Numbered from the stretch's first letter, positions 8,524 through 17,292 are shown. The stretch: 64,000 nt of DNA from Klenkia taihuensis (GCF_900112525.1 NZ_FOMD01000003.1:682001-746000); one strand, 5' to 3'. Notes: generated by a model from the sequence alone, not told the origin. Program-made: numbers and translations.

Positions 8524-9258
8524 GTGAACGACATCGGCCGGTCCTCGCGCGACGCGCTGGACACCGTCCTGCAGTTCCTGCCCCGCCTCGTGCTCTTCCT
8601 GCTGATCCTCGCGATCGGCTACTCCATCGCCAAGGCGCTGGAGAAGATCATCGTGCGGGTGCTCGACCGGGTGGGCTTCGAGCGCGCCGTCGAGCGCGGC
8701 GGCATCAAGCGGGTGCCCGCCAACTCGCAGTACGACGCCGGGCAGATCCTGGCCCGCATCGTCTTCTACGCCGTCATGCTGTTCGTGCTGTCCACCGCGT
8801 TCGGCGTCTTCGGCCAGAACCCGATCAGTGACTACCTGTCGGCCGTCATCGGCTACCTGCCGCGGGTCTTCGTCGCCATCCTCATCCTGGTCATCGCCGC
8901 GGCCGTCGCCGCCGGCGCCAAGCTGCTGGTGCAGAACTCGCTCGGGTCGCTGTCCTACGCCCGGGTGCTGGCCAACGCCACCTCCACGCTGATCCTGGCG
9001 CTGGGGATCATCGCCGCGCTGGACCAGCTGCAGATCGCCCAGAGCGTCGTCAACGCCGTCCTCTACGCCACCCTCGCCGCCGTGGTCGGGGTCGTCGTGG
9101 TGGCCGTCGGCGGTGGCGGCATCGTCCCCATGCGCCAGCGCTGGGAGAAGGTGCTGGACAAGGTCGAGTCCGAGGCGCCGGCCGCGCGCCGGGAGGTGCA
9201 GAGCACCGGCAACCCGGTCGACGCCGTCCGCGACGAGGCGCAGCGCTACACGAACTGA
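8524..9258 (+). CDS. CmpX-like small-conductance channel family membrane protein, copy 1
   Basis: A 244-aa integral membrane protein resembling the TM-helix (CmpX/YnaI-type) proteins related to mechanosensitive channels. It has about five hydrophobic segments: about 17-35 (VLFLLILAIGYSI), 78-98, 110-133, 150-170 and 185-203. A Gly run (VAVGGGGIVPMRQRWE) and a charged C-terminus follow. A second copy at 36948-37682 has exactly the same length and most residues identical. The GTG start is preceded by TGGAGAA; longer readings include a GC-rich leader hairpin. Role in osmotic or envelope stress is inferred. Confidence 0.85.
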   Translation: MNDIGRSSRDALDTVLQFLPRLVLFLLILAIGYSIAKALEKIIVRVLDRVGFERAVERGGIKRVPANSQYDAGQILARIVFYAVMLFVLSTAFGVFGQNPISDYLSAVIGYLPRVFVAILILVIAAAVAAGAKLLVQNSLGSLSYARVLANATSTLILALGIIAALDQLQIAQSVVNAVLYATLAAVVGVVVVAVGGGGIVPMRQRWEKVLDKVESEAPAARREVQSTGNPVDAVRDEAQRYTN

Positions 9259-9268
9259 CGCACGGCAC

Positions 9269-9304
9269 GACGGCCCGGGCGCACCGCGGTGTGCCCGGGC
9301 CGTC
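9269..9304. terminator. Strong bidirectional hairpin
   Basis: GACGGCCCGGGCGCAC (9269-9284) pairs with GTGTGCCCGGGCCGTC (9289-9304), a long near-perfect stem with a tiny loop. It lies ten bases after the CmpX-like gene and twelve before the end of the convergent STAS gene. Confidence 0.75.
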
Positions 9305-9316
9305 GCGCGTCCGGGG

Positions 9317-9736
9317 TCAGCCGACGGGGCGGACGTCGAACAGCCGGTCCAGCCCGCTCAGCCGCAGCGGGCGCAGGGCGGCCCGGCTGGCCCACAACGG
9401 GACGCCGGTGCCGCGCACCCGGGCCACCTCGGCCAGCAGGGACAGGCCAGGGCTGCCGAGGAAGCTCACCCGGCGGCCGTCGATGCAGTCCACGCCGTCG
9501 AGCCGGCGGTCGGCCGCACGGAAGGCCAGGCACAGGTCGGTGCCGACGTCGCCGGAGAGCACCAGCGTGCCGGCGACGGTGGTGATGGAGCCGCCCGGGA
9601 CCGAGACGCCGTCGACGGGGACGCCGTCGGGACGGCCGGTCTCGGGGTCCTCGGCCAGGGGGCAGTCCAGGTGGGGCTCGTGGGCCTCGGGCCCTTCGTC
9701 CGACCGGCCCGCCGCGTGCTCGATGGGCTCGTGCAT
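9317..9736 (-). CDS. STAS-domain protein, second copy
   Basis: A 139-aa protein with an unstructured acidic N-terminus (about 45 residues) and a C-terminal STAS domain: GGSITTVAGTLVLSGDVGTD, then RRVSFLGSPGLSLLAEVARV and LRPLRLSGLDRLFDV. The phosphoacceptor loop is F-L-G-S-P-G, again with Gly where Asp is usual, matching the neighbour at 8062. ATG start with GAGGAG upstream. The two STAS genes flank the CmpX-like gene on opposite strands. Confidence 0.78.
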   Translation of the reverse strand: MHEPIEHAAGRSDEGPEAHEPHLDCPLAEDPETGRPDGVPVDGVSVPGGSITTVAGTLVLSGDVGTDLCLAFRAADRRLDGVDCIDGRRVSFLGSPGLSLLAEVARVRGTGVPLWASRAALRPLRLSGLDRLFDVRPVG

Positions 9737-9881
9737 CCGTTGCTCCTCAGCGCCCGACCACCGGGCGCACCGTTCGCGGACCGGGCGGTCCACGACAGGG
9801 AAGGGAACAGGATCGACCGGATGTGGTCGACTCCCGCTCACCTGGACGGGTGGGCTCGACGTCAGAACCCGGGTGAGCAGC

Positions 9882-10877
9882 TTACTTCGTAAGCGAGTCC
9901 GACGGGGTCGGCGCCGCGCGCTGGTCGAGCAGATCGCCCGCGATCGCGACCACGGCCTCGGCGCACCCCCACGAGAGGGTCAGCCCCGCTCCCCCGTGCC
10001 CGTAGCAGGCCACGACCGGGACGGCGAACCCCGGCACCGGCCCCAGCCGCAGCGTCGAGCGCGCCGGGCGCAGACCGTGTGCGGCGCCCAGGACCTCCTG
10101 GCCGGCCAGCGCGGGCACCGCCGCGGTGACCCGGCGGAGGATCCCCTCCTGCACCCGGGGGTCGACCGCGGTGTCCGCGGGGTCGACGACGGCGGTGCCG
10201 CCGCAGACGACGTCCTCGCCGCGCGGGATGACGTAGGTCAGGCCGGCCGGGTCGTCCTCGTCGAGCAGCCAGTCGGTCAGCCCCGGGTTGGCCAGCCGGA
10301 CGACCTGCCCGCCCACCGGGGTGCCCGGGTCGGGGTCGGCCAGCAGCGCACCGGAGCGCGCCCCGGCGGCCACCACGACCACGTCGGCGGAGGTCGCACG
10401 GGCGGCGACGTCGACGTCGTGCACCTCGGCCTGCTCGACCAGCACGCCCAGGACGGCGGCGCGCTCCGCCAGCCAGCGCAGGTAGTGCGGGGTGTCGGCC
10501 ACGGGCAGTGCGGCACGCACCCCGGAGACCGCGCCGGCGGGCACCTCGTCGGGGCGGGCCTCGCGGTACCGGATCGCCGCCGCCGTCCACGACCGGTCCG
10601 GGTCCGCGGTGCGCTCGACGACGGTGCCCTCCCGGACGGCGACCGGCACCCCGTCGGTGGCGGCGAGCTGCTCGAACCGGGCGCGGGAGCGCAGCAGCAC
10701 GTCGCCCGCCCCCGGCTCGGTGGTCACCCGGTAGGGGAACCACAGCCCGCCGGCGACCCCGGACACCGACTCGTGCGCCGACCGGTCGGCCACGACGGTG
10801 ACCGCCGCCCCGGAGATGGCCAGGTCATGGGCCACGGACAGCCCGACGACCCCGGCCCCGACGACGGTGGCGCGCAC
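9882..10877 (-). CDS. FAD-dependent oxidoreductase, D-amino acid oxidase family
   Basis: A 331-aa flavoprotein with the N-terminal dinucleotide motif VVGAGVVGLSVAHDLAISG. It has the DAO family pattern GGLWFPYRVTTEP, PHYLRWLAERA, VVVAAGARSGALL, GGQVVRL and, near the C-terminus, GLRPARSTLRLGP and CYGHGGAGLTLSWG. It probably oxidises a D-amino acid or related amine with O2. The GTG start at 10877 has GGGGGAG six bases upstream; an upstream GTG at 10919 would add 14 unconserved residues. It is followed by a 145-base gap before the STAS gene. Confidence 0.85.
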   Translation of the reverse strand: MRATVVGAGVVGLSVAHDLAISGAAVTVVADRSAHESVSGVAGGLWFPYRVTTEPGAGDVLLRSRARFEQLAATDGVPVAVREGTVVERTADPDRSWTAAAIRYREARPDEVPAGAVSGVRAALPVADTPHYLRWLAERAAVLGVLVEQAEVHDVDVAARATSADVVVVAAGARSGALLADPDPGTPVGGQVVRLANPGLTDWLLDEDDPAGLTYVIPRGEDVVCGGTAVVDPADTAVDPRVQEGILRRVTAAVPALAGQEVLGAAHGLRPARSTLRLGPVPGFAVPVVACYGHGGAGLTLSWGCAEAVVAIAGDLLDQRAAPTPSDSLTK

Positions 10878-10999
10878 CTGCCGCTCCCCCGCCCGGGGCG
10901 TCCCTCCGGCCTGCAGCACCGCGCACCACCTCGTCGACCTCGTCCGCCGTGACCCATGACACCACGGCGGCCCGGCGGCACGGTCCGGGACGTGCGGCC

Positions 11000-11353
11000 T
11001 CAGCCGACGTGGCCGGCGATCACCAGCTCGGCGATGCGGTCACCGCGCAGGGCGAACCGGTAGTCCAGGTCGGCGGTGCCGCCCGGGAAGGTGCCCTCCA
11101 GGTGCACGGTGACCGTCCAGTGGTCGTCGTCGACGCGGGCGGTGCCGGTCTGCTCGGTCGTGTACCGGAACTCCGAGCCGGCGTCCCGGAGGAAGGCGTG
11201 CACCTCGGCCCGACCGCGGAAGGTCTCGGCCTGGTCGACGACCACGGCGTCGTCGGCGAGGAAGGCCGAGGCGGCATCGGCGTCGCGGGCGGTGTGCGCG
11301 GCCATGAAGTCGCGGACGGTGGGCGGGAGCTGGGTGTCGGTGTTCGTCGTCAT
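11000..11353 (-). CDS. SnoaL-like / NTF2-fold protein
   Basis: A 117-aa small cone-fold protein: VRDFMAAHTARDADAASAFLADDAVVVDQAETFRGRAEVHAFL, and a C-terminal beta region HWTVTVHLEGTFPGGTADLDYRFALRGDRIAELVI. This fold covers isomerases, dehydratases and binding proteins; no catalytic assignment is possible. ATG start. It is divergent from a MerR regulator across repeated GGAGGGTC boxes, so it is probably that regulator's target. Confidence 0.8.
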   Translation of the reverse strand: MTTNTDTQLPPTVRDFMAAHTARDADAASAFLADDAVVVDQAETFRGRAEVHAFLRDAGSEFRYTTEQTGTARVDDDHWTVTVHLEGTFPGGTADLDYRFALRGDRIAELVIAGHVG

Positions 11354-11380
11354 GGCCCGACCGTGCGGCCTCGCGGCGCG

Positions 11381-11419
11381 GGAGGGTCAAGCGCTGGACC
11401 CTCCCCCCGGGGGAGGGTC
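11381..11419. promoter_or_regulatory. MerR-type operator with three alternating half-sites
   Basis: GGAGGGTC (11381-11388), GACCCTCC (11397-11404) and GGAGGGTC (11412-11419) alternate in orientation and make two overlapping inverted repeats, in the 78-base gap between the NTF2-like and MerR genes. MerR regulators bind such palindromes between -35 and -10 elements, so one site could serve each direction. This is inferred from symmetry and position. Confidence 0.6.
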
Positions 11420-11431
11420 GATGATGCCCGG

Positions 11432-12226
11432 GTGCTGTCGATCGGTGAGTTCTCCCGGCTCACCCACCTCACCGTGCGGACGCTGCGCCGCTACCACGAC
11501 GCCGGCCTCCTCGAGCCCGCGGTGGTGGACGACGTGACCGGCTACCGCTGGTACTCCGTCGACCAGGTCCCGACGGCGCAGGTCATCCACCGGCTGCGCG
11601 AGCTCGACGTCCCGCTGGCCGACGTACGGGCGATCCTGCGCACCCCCGACCCGGGTGCGCGGGGCCGGCTGGTCGCCGGGCACCTGCAGCGGCTGGAGGC
11701 CGAGCTGGACCGCACCCGGGCCGCGGTGGCGTCGTTGCGCCGGTTGCTGCGGCCCGACCCGGCGCCGGTGGCCGTGGAGCTGCGGGCCGAGCCGGCCCGC
11801 ACGGTCGCCGCGGTGTCGGCCGTGGTGGACCAGGACGACGTCGCCGCCTGGTTCGCCGGTGCGGTGGCCGAGCTGGTGGCCGCGGTCGGCGGGGCGGCGA
11901 CCGGGCCGTTGGGTGGCACCTACGACGACGCCCTGTTCGAGCAGGGCCGGGGCCGCGCGCTGGTGTACCTGCCCACCCCCGTCCCGCCGCGCGCCGGCCG
12001 GGTGCAGCCGGTGACCCTGCCGGCGGCCGAGCTCGCGGTGACCACCCACGTCGGCGACCACGACACCGCCGACGTCACCTACGGCGGGCTGGGCACCTGG
12101 GTCGTCGGCAACGCGATGGCCGTCGACGGGCCGGTGCGCGAGCGCTACCTGGTGGGGCCGGAGGACTCCCCCGACCCGGCGGCCTGGCGGACCGAGATCG
12201 GCTGGCCGGTGTTCCGGGTCGGGTGA
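11432..12226 (+). CDS. MerR-family regulator with GyrI-like effector domain
   Basis: A 264-aa regulator. Residues 1-70 are the MerR winged helix (LSIGEFSRLTHLTVRTLRRYHDAGLLEP, YRWYSVDQV), then a dimerisation coiled coil (about 75-115). A C-terminal GyrI-like small-molecule binding domain follows (about 120-264, AVEL..EPARTVAAVS and ...DTADVTYGGLGTWV). This is the BmrR/BltR layout for sensing lipophilic compounds. The GTG start at 11432 begins exactly at the helix-turn-helix. It ends seven bases before the convergent MFS gene. Confidence 0.85.
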   Translation: MLSIGEFSRLTHLTVRTLRRYHDAGLLEPAVVDDVTGYRWYSVDQVPTAQVIHRLRELDVPLADVRAILRTPDPGARGRLVAGHLQRLEAELDRTRAAVASLRRLLRPDPAPVAVELRAEPARTVAAVSAVVDQDDVAAWFAGAVAELVAAVGGAATGPLGGTYDDALFEQGRGRALVYLPTPVPPRAGRVQPVTLPAAELAVTTHVGDHDTADVTYGGLGTWVVGNAMAVDGPVRERYLVGPEDSPDPAAWRTEIGWPVFRVG

Positions 12227-12233
12227 GCCGGGC

Positions 12234-13685
12234 TCAGTGGTCGTCGGTGGCGCGGGAGTCGGTGAGCGACAGCGCGCCGTAGGTGGCGACCAGGCCGACG
12301 ACGCCGGCCAGGAGGAGGTAGGTGACGCGCTCCCCGCCGTAGAAGGACGCGACCAGGTCCGAGGTCCACACCCCGGTGGGCAGCGTCGTGGTCACCAGGG
12401 CGGCGATCGCGGTGCCGACGACGGCGGTGCCCAGGCTGGAACCGACCTCCTGCGCGGTGTCGTTGAGCGCGGCGCCGATGCTGGTGCGGTTGGCCGGCAT
12501 CGCCTCGACCAGGGCCACCGCGCAGATGGTCATGATCGTCCGCAGCCCGAGGGTGAGCACGACCATCGAGACGGCGATGGCGACGTAGCCGTGCTCGACA
12601 CCCCAGGCCATGCCGAGCAGGGACACCACCAGCAGGCCGGCGCCGACCAGGCAGGCGGTGCGGTGGCCGAAGCGGGCGGCGAGCCACTCGGAGAGCGGGG
12701 TGGCGGCGATCATCGTGACGATGAGCGGCAGGTTGGCCAGCCCCGCCTTCATCGGGCTCCAGCCGTAGGCGTACTGGAAGTGCAGGATCAACCCGAACAT
12801 GACGCTGGCCATCGTGATCGAGGCGGCCATCTGGGTGATCGCCGCGCCCCGGGCCGGTCCGCCGGCGAACAGGCGCAGGTCGACCATCGGGAACTCGGCC
12901 GCCCGCTCGTGCCGGACGAACCAGGCGCCGGCGACGACCGCGCCCAGGGCCGCGGCCAGGGTGACCGGGGAGAGCCAGCCGTGCTCGACGCCGCTGGTGA
13001 GGGTGTAGCAGCCCAGGCCGACGGCGGCGACGGTGAGGACGGCGCCGGGCAGGTCCAGCGGGTCCGACGTCAGGTCCGCCCGCCGGTCGGCCGGCACCCC
13101 CAGCCGGACGCCGATCCAGGCGACCAGCGCGATGGGTGCGTTGACCACGAGCAGCCAGGTCCAGCTGACGTGGGTCAGCACGGTGCCGCCGAGCAGCGGG
13201 CCGAGCACGAAGCCGGACATCCCGACGACCATCACGACCGTGATGGCGCGCATGCGCAGCTTCTGGTCGTCGAAGAGGCGGAAGATCAGCGACATCGTCA
13301 CCGGGGCCATCGCGGCGGCGGCCAGGCCGAGCGCGGCGCGCAGCGCGATGAGCTCGCCCGGGGTGGTGACGAGCAGGACGGCGAGGCTGACCGCGCCGAA
13401 GGCGGCGAGGCCGGTCAGCAGGACGCGGCGGCGGCCGAGCCGGTCGGCAGCGGCGCCGGCGGTGAGGAGCATGCCGCCGAAGGTCAGGGAGTAGGCGCCG
13501 GTGACCCACTGCAGGGCGGTGGTCCCGCCGCCCAGGTCGCGGCCGATGGTCGGCAGCGCGATCGACAGCAGGGTGTTGTCGACCATCTCGACGAAGAAGG
13601 CGAGGCAGAGCGCGGCCAGCGGGATCGCGGCGGCGCGCAGCGTGGTGTGGGTGGGCGCGGGAGCGGTGGAGGGGGTGGTGGTCAT
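12234..13685 (-). CDS. MFS drug-efflux transporter, DHA2 (EmrB/QacA) family
   Basis: A 483-aa transporter with about 14 predicted membrane helices. It has motif A-like GAAADRLGRRRVLLTGL, motif C-like VGMSGFVLGPLLGGTVL and TTALQWVTGAYSLTFGGMLL, which fit the 14-helix drug:H+ antiporters. The ATG start at 13685 lies just inside the operator region shared with the divergent tetR gene. Drug or toxic-metabolite export controlled by the TetR protein is likely; the substrate is unknown. Confidence 0.9.
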   Translation of the reverse strand: MTTTPSTAPAPTHTTLRAAAIPLAALCLAFFVEMVDNTLLSIALPTIGRDLGGGTTALQWVTGAYSLTFGGMLLTAGAAADRLGRRRVLLTGLAAFGAVSLAVLLVTTPGELIALRAALGLAAAAMAPVTMSLIFRLFDDQKLRMRAITVVMVVGMSGFVLGPLLGGTVLTHVSWTWLLVVNAPIALVAWIGVRLGVPADRRADLTSDPLDLPGAVLTVAAVGLGCYTLTSGVEHGWLSPVTLAAALGAVVAGAWFVRHERAAEFPMVDLRLFAGGPARGAAITQMAASITMASVMFGLILHFQYAYGWSPMKAGLANLPLIVTMIAATPLSEWLAARFGHRTACLVGAGLLVVSLLGMAWGVEHGYVAIAVSMVVLTLGLRTIMTICAVALVEAMPANRTSIGAALNDTAQEVGSSLGTAVVGTAIAALVTTTLPTGVWTSDLVASFYGGERVTYLLLAGVVGLVATYGALSLTDSRATDDH

Positions 13686-13701
13686 GTCACACCTCAGAGT
13701 G

Positions 13702-13754
13702 ATCGAACGCCGTTCGATTCTCGAACGCGGTTCGAAAGATAGAACAGCGTTCGA
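13702..13754. promoter_or_regulatory. Three tandem TetR operators
   Basis: Three palindromes with core GAAC-N3-GTTC lie in the 81-base gap between the MFS and tetR genes: cores 13705-13715, 13723-13733 and 13742-13752, with centres 18 and 19 bases apart. The first extends to ATCGAACG-C-CGTTCGAT and the second to TCGAAC-GCG-GTTCGA; the third is imperfect on the left. Even spacing and divergent position point to autoregulation by the TetR protein. Confidence 0.75.
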
Positions 13755-13766
13755 TAGAGTGCAAGC

Positions 13767-14453
13767 ATGACCGGGCGACGACGGGTGACCCACTCGCTGG
13801 AGGCGGTGCTGGAGGAGGCCATCGCCCTGCTCGACGAGGCCGGCGAGCCGGCGCTGACCTTCCGGGCACTGGCCGGCCGCCTGGGCGGCGGGGTGGCCAG
13901 CATCTACTGGTACGTCGCCAGCAGGGACGAGCTGCTGGACCGCGCCACCGACGAGGTGATGGGCCGCCTGCTCGAGGGGACGGCCGACCTCGGCGAGGGG
14001 CCCGACCCGGTGGCGGACCTGCGCGCCATGCTCCTGGCGCTGTTCGAGGAGATGCGCCGCCGGCCCTGGTTCGGCACCTACATGCTGCGCAACACCGGCC
14101 TGCAGCCGAACTCCATGCTGATGTTCGACCGGCTCGGCCAGCAGACCATGCGCCTGGACCTGACCCCGAAGCAGCGCTTCCACGCGGTGTCCTCGCTGGT
14201 CAGCTATGTCGTCGGGGTCGCCGCGGACATGGCGCAGCCGCCGCCGCAGGAGTTCCTGGACAGCGGCCTGGAGCCGGCCCGGTTCCTGGAGCTGTACGCC
14301 GACCGGTGGCGCGCGCTGGACCCGGAGCGGTACCCCTTCGCCCACCACGTGGCCGACGAGTTCGCTGTCCACGACGACGAGGACGTCTTCCGCTCCGGGC
14401 TGGACCTGCTCCTGGCCGGCATCCGGGCCCAGGCCGGCGGTCACGGCAGCTGA
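13767..14453 (+). CDS. TetR-family repressor of the divergent MFS gene
   Basis: A 228-aa repressor with an N-terminal helix-turn-helix (about 8-55: LEEAIALLDEAGEPALTFRALAGRLGGGVASIYWYVASRDELL) and a larger ligand-binding C-terminal domain typical of TetR_C proteins. ATG start. It is divergent from the DHA2 efflux gene across three regularly spaced operators, the classic drug-responsive arrangement. The inducer is not predictable. Confidence 0.88.
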   Translation: MTGRRRVTHSLEAVLEEAIALLDEAGEPALTFRALAGRLGGGVASIYWYVASRDELLDRATDEVMGRLLEGTADLGEGPDPVADLRAMLLALFEEMRRRPWFGTYMLRNTGLQPNSMLMFDRLGQQTMRLDLTPKQRFHAVSSLVSYVVGVAADMAQPPPQEFLDSGLEPARFLELYADRWRALDPERYPFAHHVADEFAVHDDEDVFRSGLDLLLAGIRAQAGGHGS

Positions 14454-14518
14454 CGGAAGCCCAGCGGGCCCGGCGCGGTTGGCGTCCCACGAGGACGACA
14501 CCCCGACCTGGAGGACCC

Positions 14519-15421
14519 GTGCTGGCTGCCCGCTACCACCGCTTCGGCGACCCCGACGTGCTCGTCGTCGAGGAGGCCCCGGAGCCCCACGCCACCGCGG
14601 GGTCGGTCCGTGTCCGCGTCCGCGCGGCCAGCGTGAACCCCATCGACGTCCTGCTGCGCGCCGGGCACCTGCGGGACGTCGTCCCCCTCCCCCTGCCGGC
14701 GATCCCGGGGCGGGACGCCGTCGGCGTGGTCGACGAGGTCGGCGAGGGGGTGGACGGCGTCTCGGTCGGCGACCTGGTCCTCGGCCTCGGCGGGCTGGCC
14801 GACACGACCGCCCAGTTCGCGGTGCTCACCGCCTGGGCCCCGGTGCCCGACGGCTGGACGACGACCCAGGCCGCCGCAGCCGGGCTGGCGTCGGCGACCG
14901 CGGCCGCGGCACTGGACGCGCTCGGCGAGCTGGACGGCCGCACCCTGCTCGTCGAGGGCGCCTCGGGTGCCGTGGGCGGTGCCGCGGTCGCCCTCGCGGT
15001 GGCCGCCGGCGCCCGGGTCGTCGGCACCGGGCGGGAGTCCGCGCACGAGCACCTCCGCGCGCAGGGCGCCCTGCCCACCACCTATGGCCCCGGCCTGGCC
15101 GACCGGGTCGCCGCGCTGGCACCCGGGGGCGTGGACCTGGCGCTGCACCTCGCCCCGTCGCCGTCCCTGCCCGACCTGGTCGCCGTCGTGGGCGACCCCG
15201 CCCGGGTGGTGACGGTGGTCGACCCGGCCGGTGCGGCCCGCCTCGGCGCGCGGCGGGTCGACGCCCGCAACGAGTCGGCGCTGCTGGAGCGCACCGCCGA
15301 GCTCGGCCGGGCCGGCCGCTGGGCCCCCCAGGTCGCCGCCGAGCTCCCCCTCGACGAGGTCGCCCGGGCGCACGCCCTGGCCGAGAGCGGCGCCGGCAAG
15401 GTCGTCGTCACGCTCCCGTGA
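14519..15421 (+). CDS. Quinone oxidoreductase-type NAD(P)H reductase (MDR family)
   Basis: A 300-aa medium-chain reductase of the zinc-free QOR type: N-terminal GroES-like fold with ASVNPIDVLLRAGHLRD and IPGRDAVGVVDEVGEGV. A Rossmann domain has VEGASGAVGGAAVALAVAAGARVVGTGR. Zinc-binding cysteines are absent. It probably reduces quinones or enones with NADPH. The GTG start follows GGAGGACCC. Its stop overlaps the next gene in GTGA, so it is translationally coupled to the acetyltransferase. Confidence 0.87.
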   Translation: MLAARYHRFGDPDVLVVEEAPEPHATAGSVRVRVRAASVNPIDVLLRAGHLRDVVPLPLPAIPGRDAVGVVDEVGEGVDGVSVGDLVLGLGGLADTTAQFAVLTAWAPVPDGWTTTQAAAAGLASATAAAALDALGELDGRTLLVEGASGAVGGAAVALAVAAGARVVGTGRESAHEHLRAQGALPTTYGPGLADRVAALAPGGVDLALHLAPSPSLPDLVAVVGDPARVVTVVDPAGAARLGARRVDARNESALLERTAELGRAGRWAPQVAAELPLDEVARAHALAESGAGKVVVTLP

Positions 15422-15957
15422 ACCTGCGCGACGGGACGCCGATCAGCACCCGCCGGCTCCTGCTGCGGCCGTTCCGGGCGACCGACGCCGGTGCCTTCCT
15501 GGCCTACCAGGACCACCCCGACGTCCGCCGTCACCTGCCCGGGACCGCCATGGACGCCGACGCCGCCCGCCGGTACGTCGCCGTGCAGGCCGCGATGTCC
15601 GGCGAGGAGCGGGACGCCTGGCACGGCTGGGTCCTCGAGCACCGCGACGACGGCCGGGTGGTCGGCGACGTGGGCGTCTGGGTGCCGGCCGGTGACCCGC
15701 CCCGCGGCGACGTCGGGTTCCAGCTCGCGCCCACCCACCACCGGCAGGGCCTGGCCACCGAGGCGGTGGCCGCGCTGTGCCGCCACCTGCTCGACGTCGC
15801 CGGCCTCGCGCGCCTGACGGCGGGGTGCGACGCCGCCAACGCCGGCTCGCGGAGGGTGCTGCGGGCCGTCGGCATGGTCGAGCTGCCCGTGCCCCCGGCC
15901 GGCCAGCGGGCCTTCGAGCTGCTCAGCCGCGCGGCAGCAGGCGGTGCAGCTGGGTGA
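15418..15957 (+). CDS. GNAT-family N-acetyltransferase (RimJ-like)
   Basis: A 179-aa acetyltransferase with the RimJ/RimL layout: [31 protein letters not shown] and [24 protein letters not shown]. The latter holds the acetyl-CoA loop of the R-x2-G-x-A/G type in variant form. The C-terminal strand [21 protein letters not shown] is typical. The GTG start overlaps the QOR stop. Its last 35 bases overlap the end of the convergent lldD gene. Confidence 0.87.
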   Translation: MNLRDGTPISTRRLLLRPFRATDAGAFLAYQDHPDVRRHLPGTAMDADAARRYVAVQAAMSGEERDAWHGWVLEHRDDGRVVGDVGVWVPAGDPPRGDVGFQLAPTHHRQGLATEAVAALCRHLLDVAGLARLTAGCDAANAGSRRVLRAVGMVELPVPPAGQRAFELLSRAAAGGAAG

Positions 15958-17161
15958 CGTGCCGGGGCTCGAGCTCGGCGACCGAGGAGACCCCGAGCAG
16001 CCGCATGGTGCGCACGATCTCCGTCCTCAGGATGGCGATCGTCTTGTCCACGCCCTCGCGGCCACCGGCCATCAGCCCGTACAGGTAGGCCCGGCCGATC
16101 ATCGTGAACGAGGCGCCCAGCGCCATCGCGGCCACCACGTCGGCGCCGTGCATGATCCCGGTGTCGACCATGACGCAGGCGTCGTCGCCGACCTCCTTGC
16201 GCACCGCGGGCAGCAGGTGGAAGGGCACCGGGGCCCGGTCGAGCTGCCGGCCGCCGTGGTTGGACAGCACGATCCCGTCCACCCCGGCGTCCAGCAGTCG
16301 CACGGCGTCGGCGACGGACTGCACGCCCTTGACCACCAGCTTGCCCGGCCACATGCCGCGGATGACGTCGAGGTCCTCGTAGCCGATCGTGGGGTCCATC
16401 GCCATGTCCAGCAGGTCCCCGACCGTGCCGCCGGTGGTCGACAGCGAGGCGAACTCCAGCTTCGGGGTGGTCAGGAAGTCCCACCACCACCACGGCCGCA
16501 GGCTCGCATCTAGCACCGTGGAGGCGGTCAGCTGCGGCGGGATGGAGAACCCGTTGCGCCTGTCCCGCAGCCGGGCCCCGGCGATCGGGGTGTCCACGGT
16601 GAACTGCAGCGTGTCGAACCCGGCCGCGGCGGCCCGCTCGACCAGGCCGTAGGAGATCGACCGGTCGCGCATCACGTACAGCTGGAACCAGTTCCGCCCG
16701 TGCGGGTTCGCCGCCCGGACGTCCTCGATCGTCGTCGTGCCGAGGGTCGAGAGCGTGAACGGGATCCCTGCCGCGGCCGCTGCACCGGCGCCGGCGGTCT
16801 CGCCCTCGGTCTGCATCAGCCGGGTGAACCCGGTCGGGGCGATGCCGAAGGGCAACGCGCTGAGCCCGCCGAGCACCTGCACCGAGGTATCCACCTCCAC
16901 CGCCGGGCGCAGCACGTCGGGGTGGAACTCCACGTCGGCGAACGCCTGCCGGGCCCGGGCCAGCGACAGCTCGCCCTCCGCGGCGCCGTCGGTGTAGTCG
17001 AACGCCGCCCGCGGAGTGCGGCGCTTGGCGATCGCGCGCAGGTCGGCGATGGTCTGCGCGCCCTCCAGCCGCCGCTTCCTGCCGTTCAGCTGGGGCTTCT
17101 TGAACCTCACCAGCTCCAGCAGCTCGGCGGGGCGGGGGGCCTGGCGGCGGACCCGGCTCAT
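15923..17161 (-). CDS. lldD: FMN-dependent alpha-hydroxy acid oxidase/dehydrogenase
   Basis: A 412-aa FMN enzyme of the lactate dehydrogenase/glycolate oxidase family. It has [42 protein letters not shown] and the active-site block SNHGGRQLD, with H302 and R305. The C-terminal [20 protein letters not shown] contributes FMN binding. It oxidises an L-2-hydroxy acid. ATG start at 17161 overlaps the stop of a 33-codon ORF in ATGA. It is not beside mycofactocin genes, so MftD is less likely than a lactate or related dehydrogenase. Confidence 0.9.
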   Translation of the reverse strand: MSRVRRQAPRPAELLELVRFKKPQLNGRKRRLEGAQTIADLRAIAKRRTPRAAFDYTDGAAEGELSLARARQAFADVEFHPDVLRPAVEVDTSVQVLGGLSALPFGIAPTGFTRLMQTEGETAGAGAAAAAGIPFTLSTLGTTTIEDVRAANPHGRNWFQLYVMRDRSISYGLVERAAAAGFDTLQFTVDTPIAGARLRDRRNGFSIPPQLTASTVLDASLRPWWWWDFLTTPKLEFASLSTTGGTVGDLLDMAMDPTIGYEDLDVIRGMWPGKLVVKGVQSVADAVRLLDAGVDGIVLSNHGGRQLDRAPVPFHLLPAVRKEVGDDACVMVDTGIMHGADVVAAMALGASFTMIGRAYLYGLMAGGREGVDKTIAILRTEIVRTMRLLGVSSVAELEPRHVTQLHRLLPRG

Positions 17162-17259
17162 CGGCGGGCCGCCGGCAGGTCGTCCCGGGAGCGGTCGGCG
17201 GCCACGGGACCCCGGTCGAGCAGGGAGAGGTCCAGGACGGTCAGGGCGGGGGTGTTCAC
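17158..17259 (-). CDS. Possible 33-aa peptide coupled to lldD
   Basis: A short reading frame in the 131-base gap between the enoyl-CoA hydratase and lldD genes. It has a GTG start at 17259 with GGAGA about seven bases upstream, and its TGA overlaps the lldD ATG in ATGA. The peptide begins [16 protein letters not shown] and is acidic then basic. The pattern is reminiscent of the first strand of luciferase-like proteins, so it could be a remnant; it could also be a leader peptide that couples lldD translation. No homology can be claimed. Confidence 0.4.
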   Translation of the reverse strand: MNTPALTVLDLSLLDRGPVAADRSRDDLPAARR

Positions 17260-17292
17260 AGGGCGGTCTCCGGGCTGGGTGGAGGGGCGGGG

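Noticed and set aside
15923-17161. MftD, the mycofactocin biosynthesis dehydrogenase
   Set aside because: The family fits, but no mftA, mftB, mftC, mftE or mftF is next to it; the neighbours are an enoyl-CoA hydratase and an acetyltransferase.
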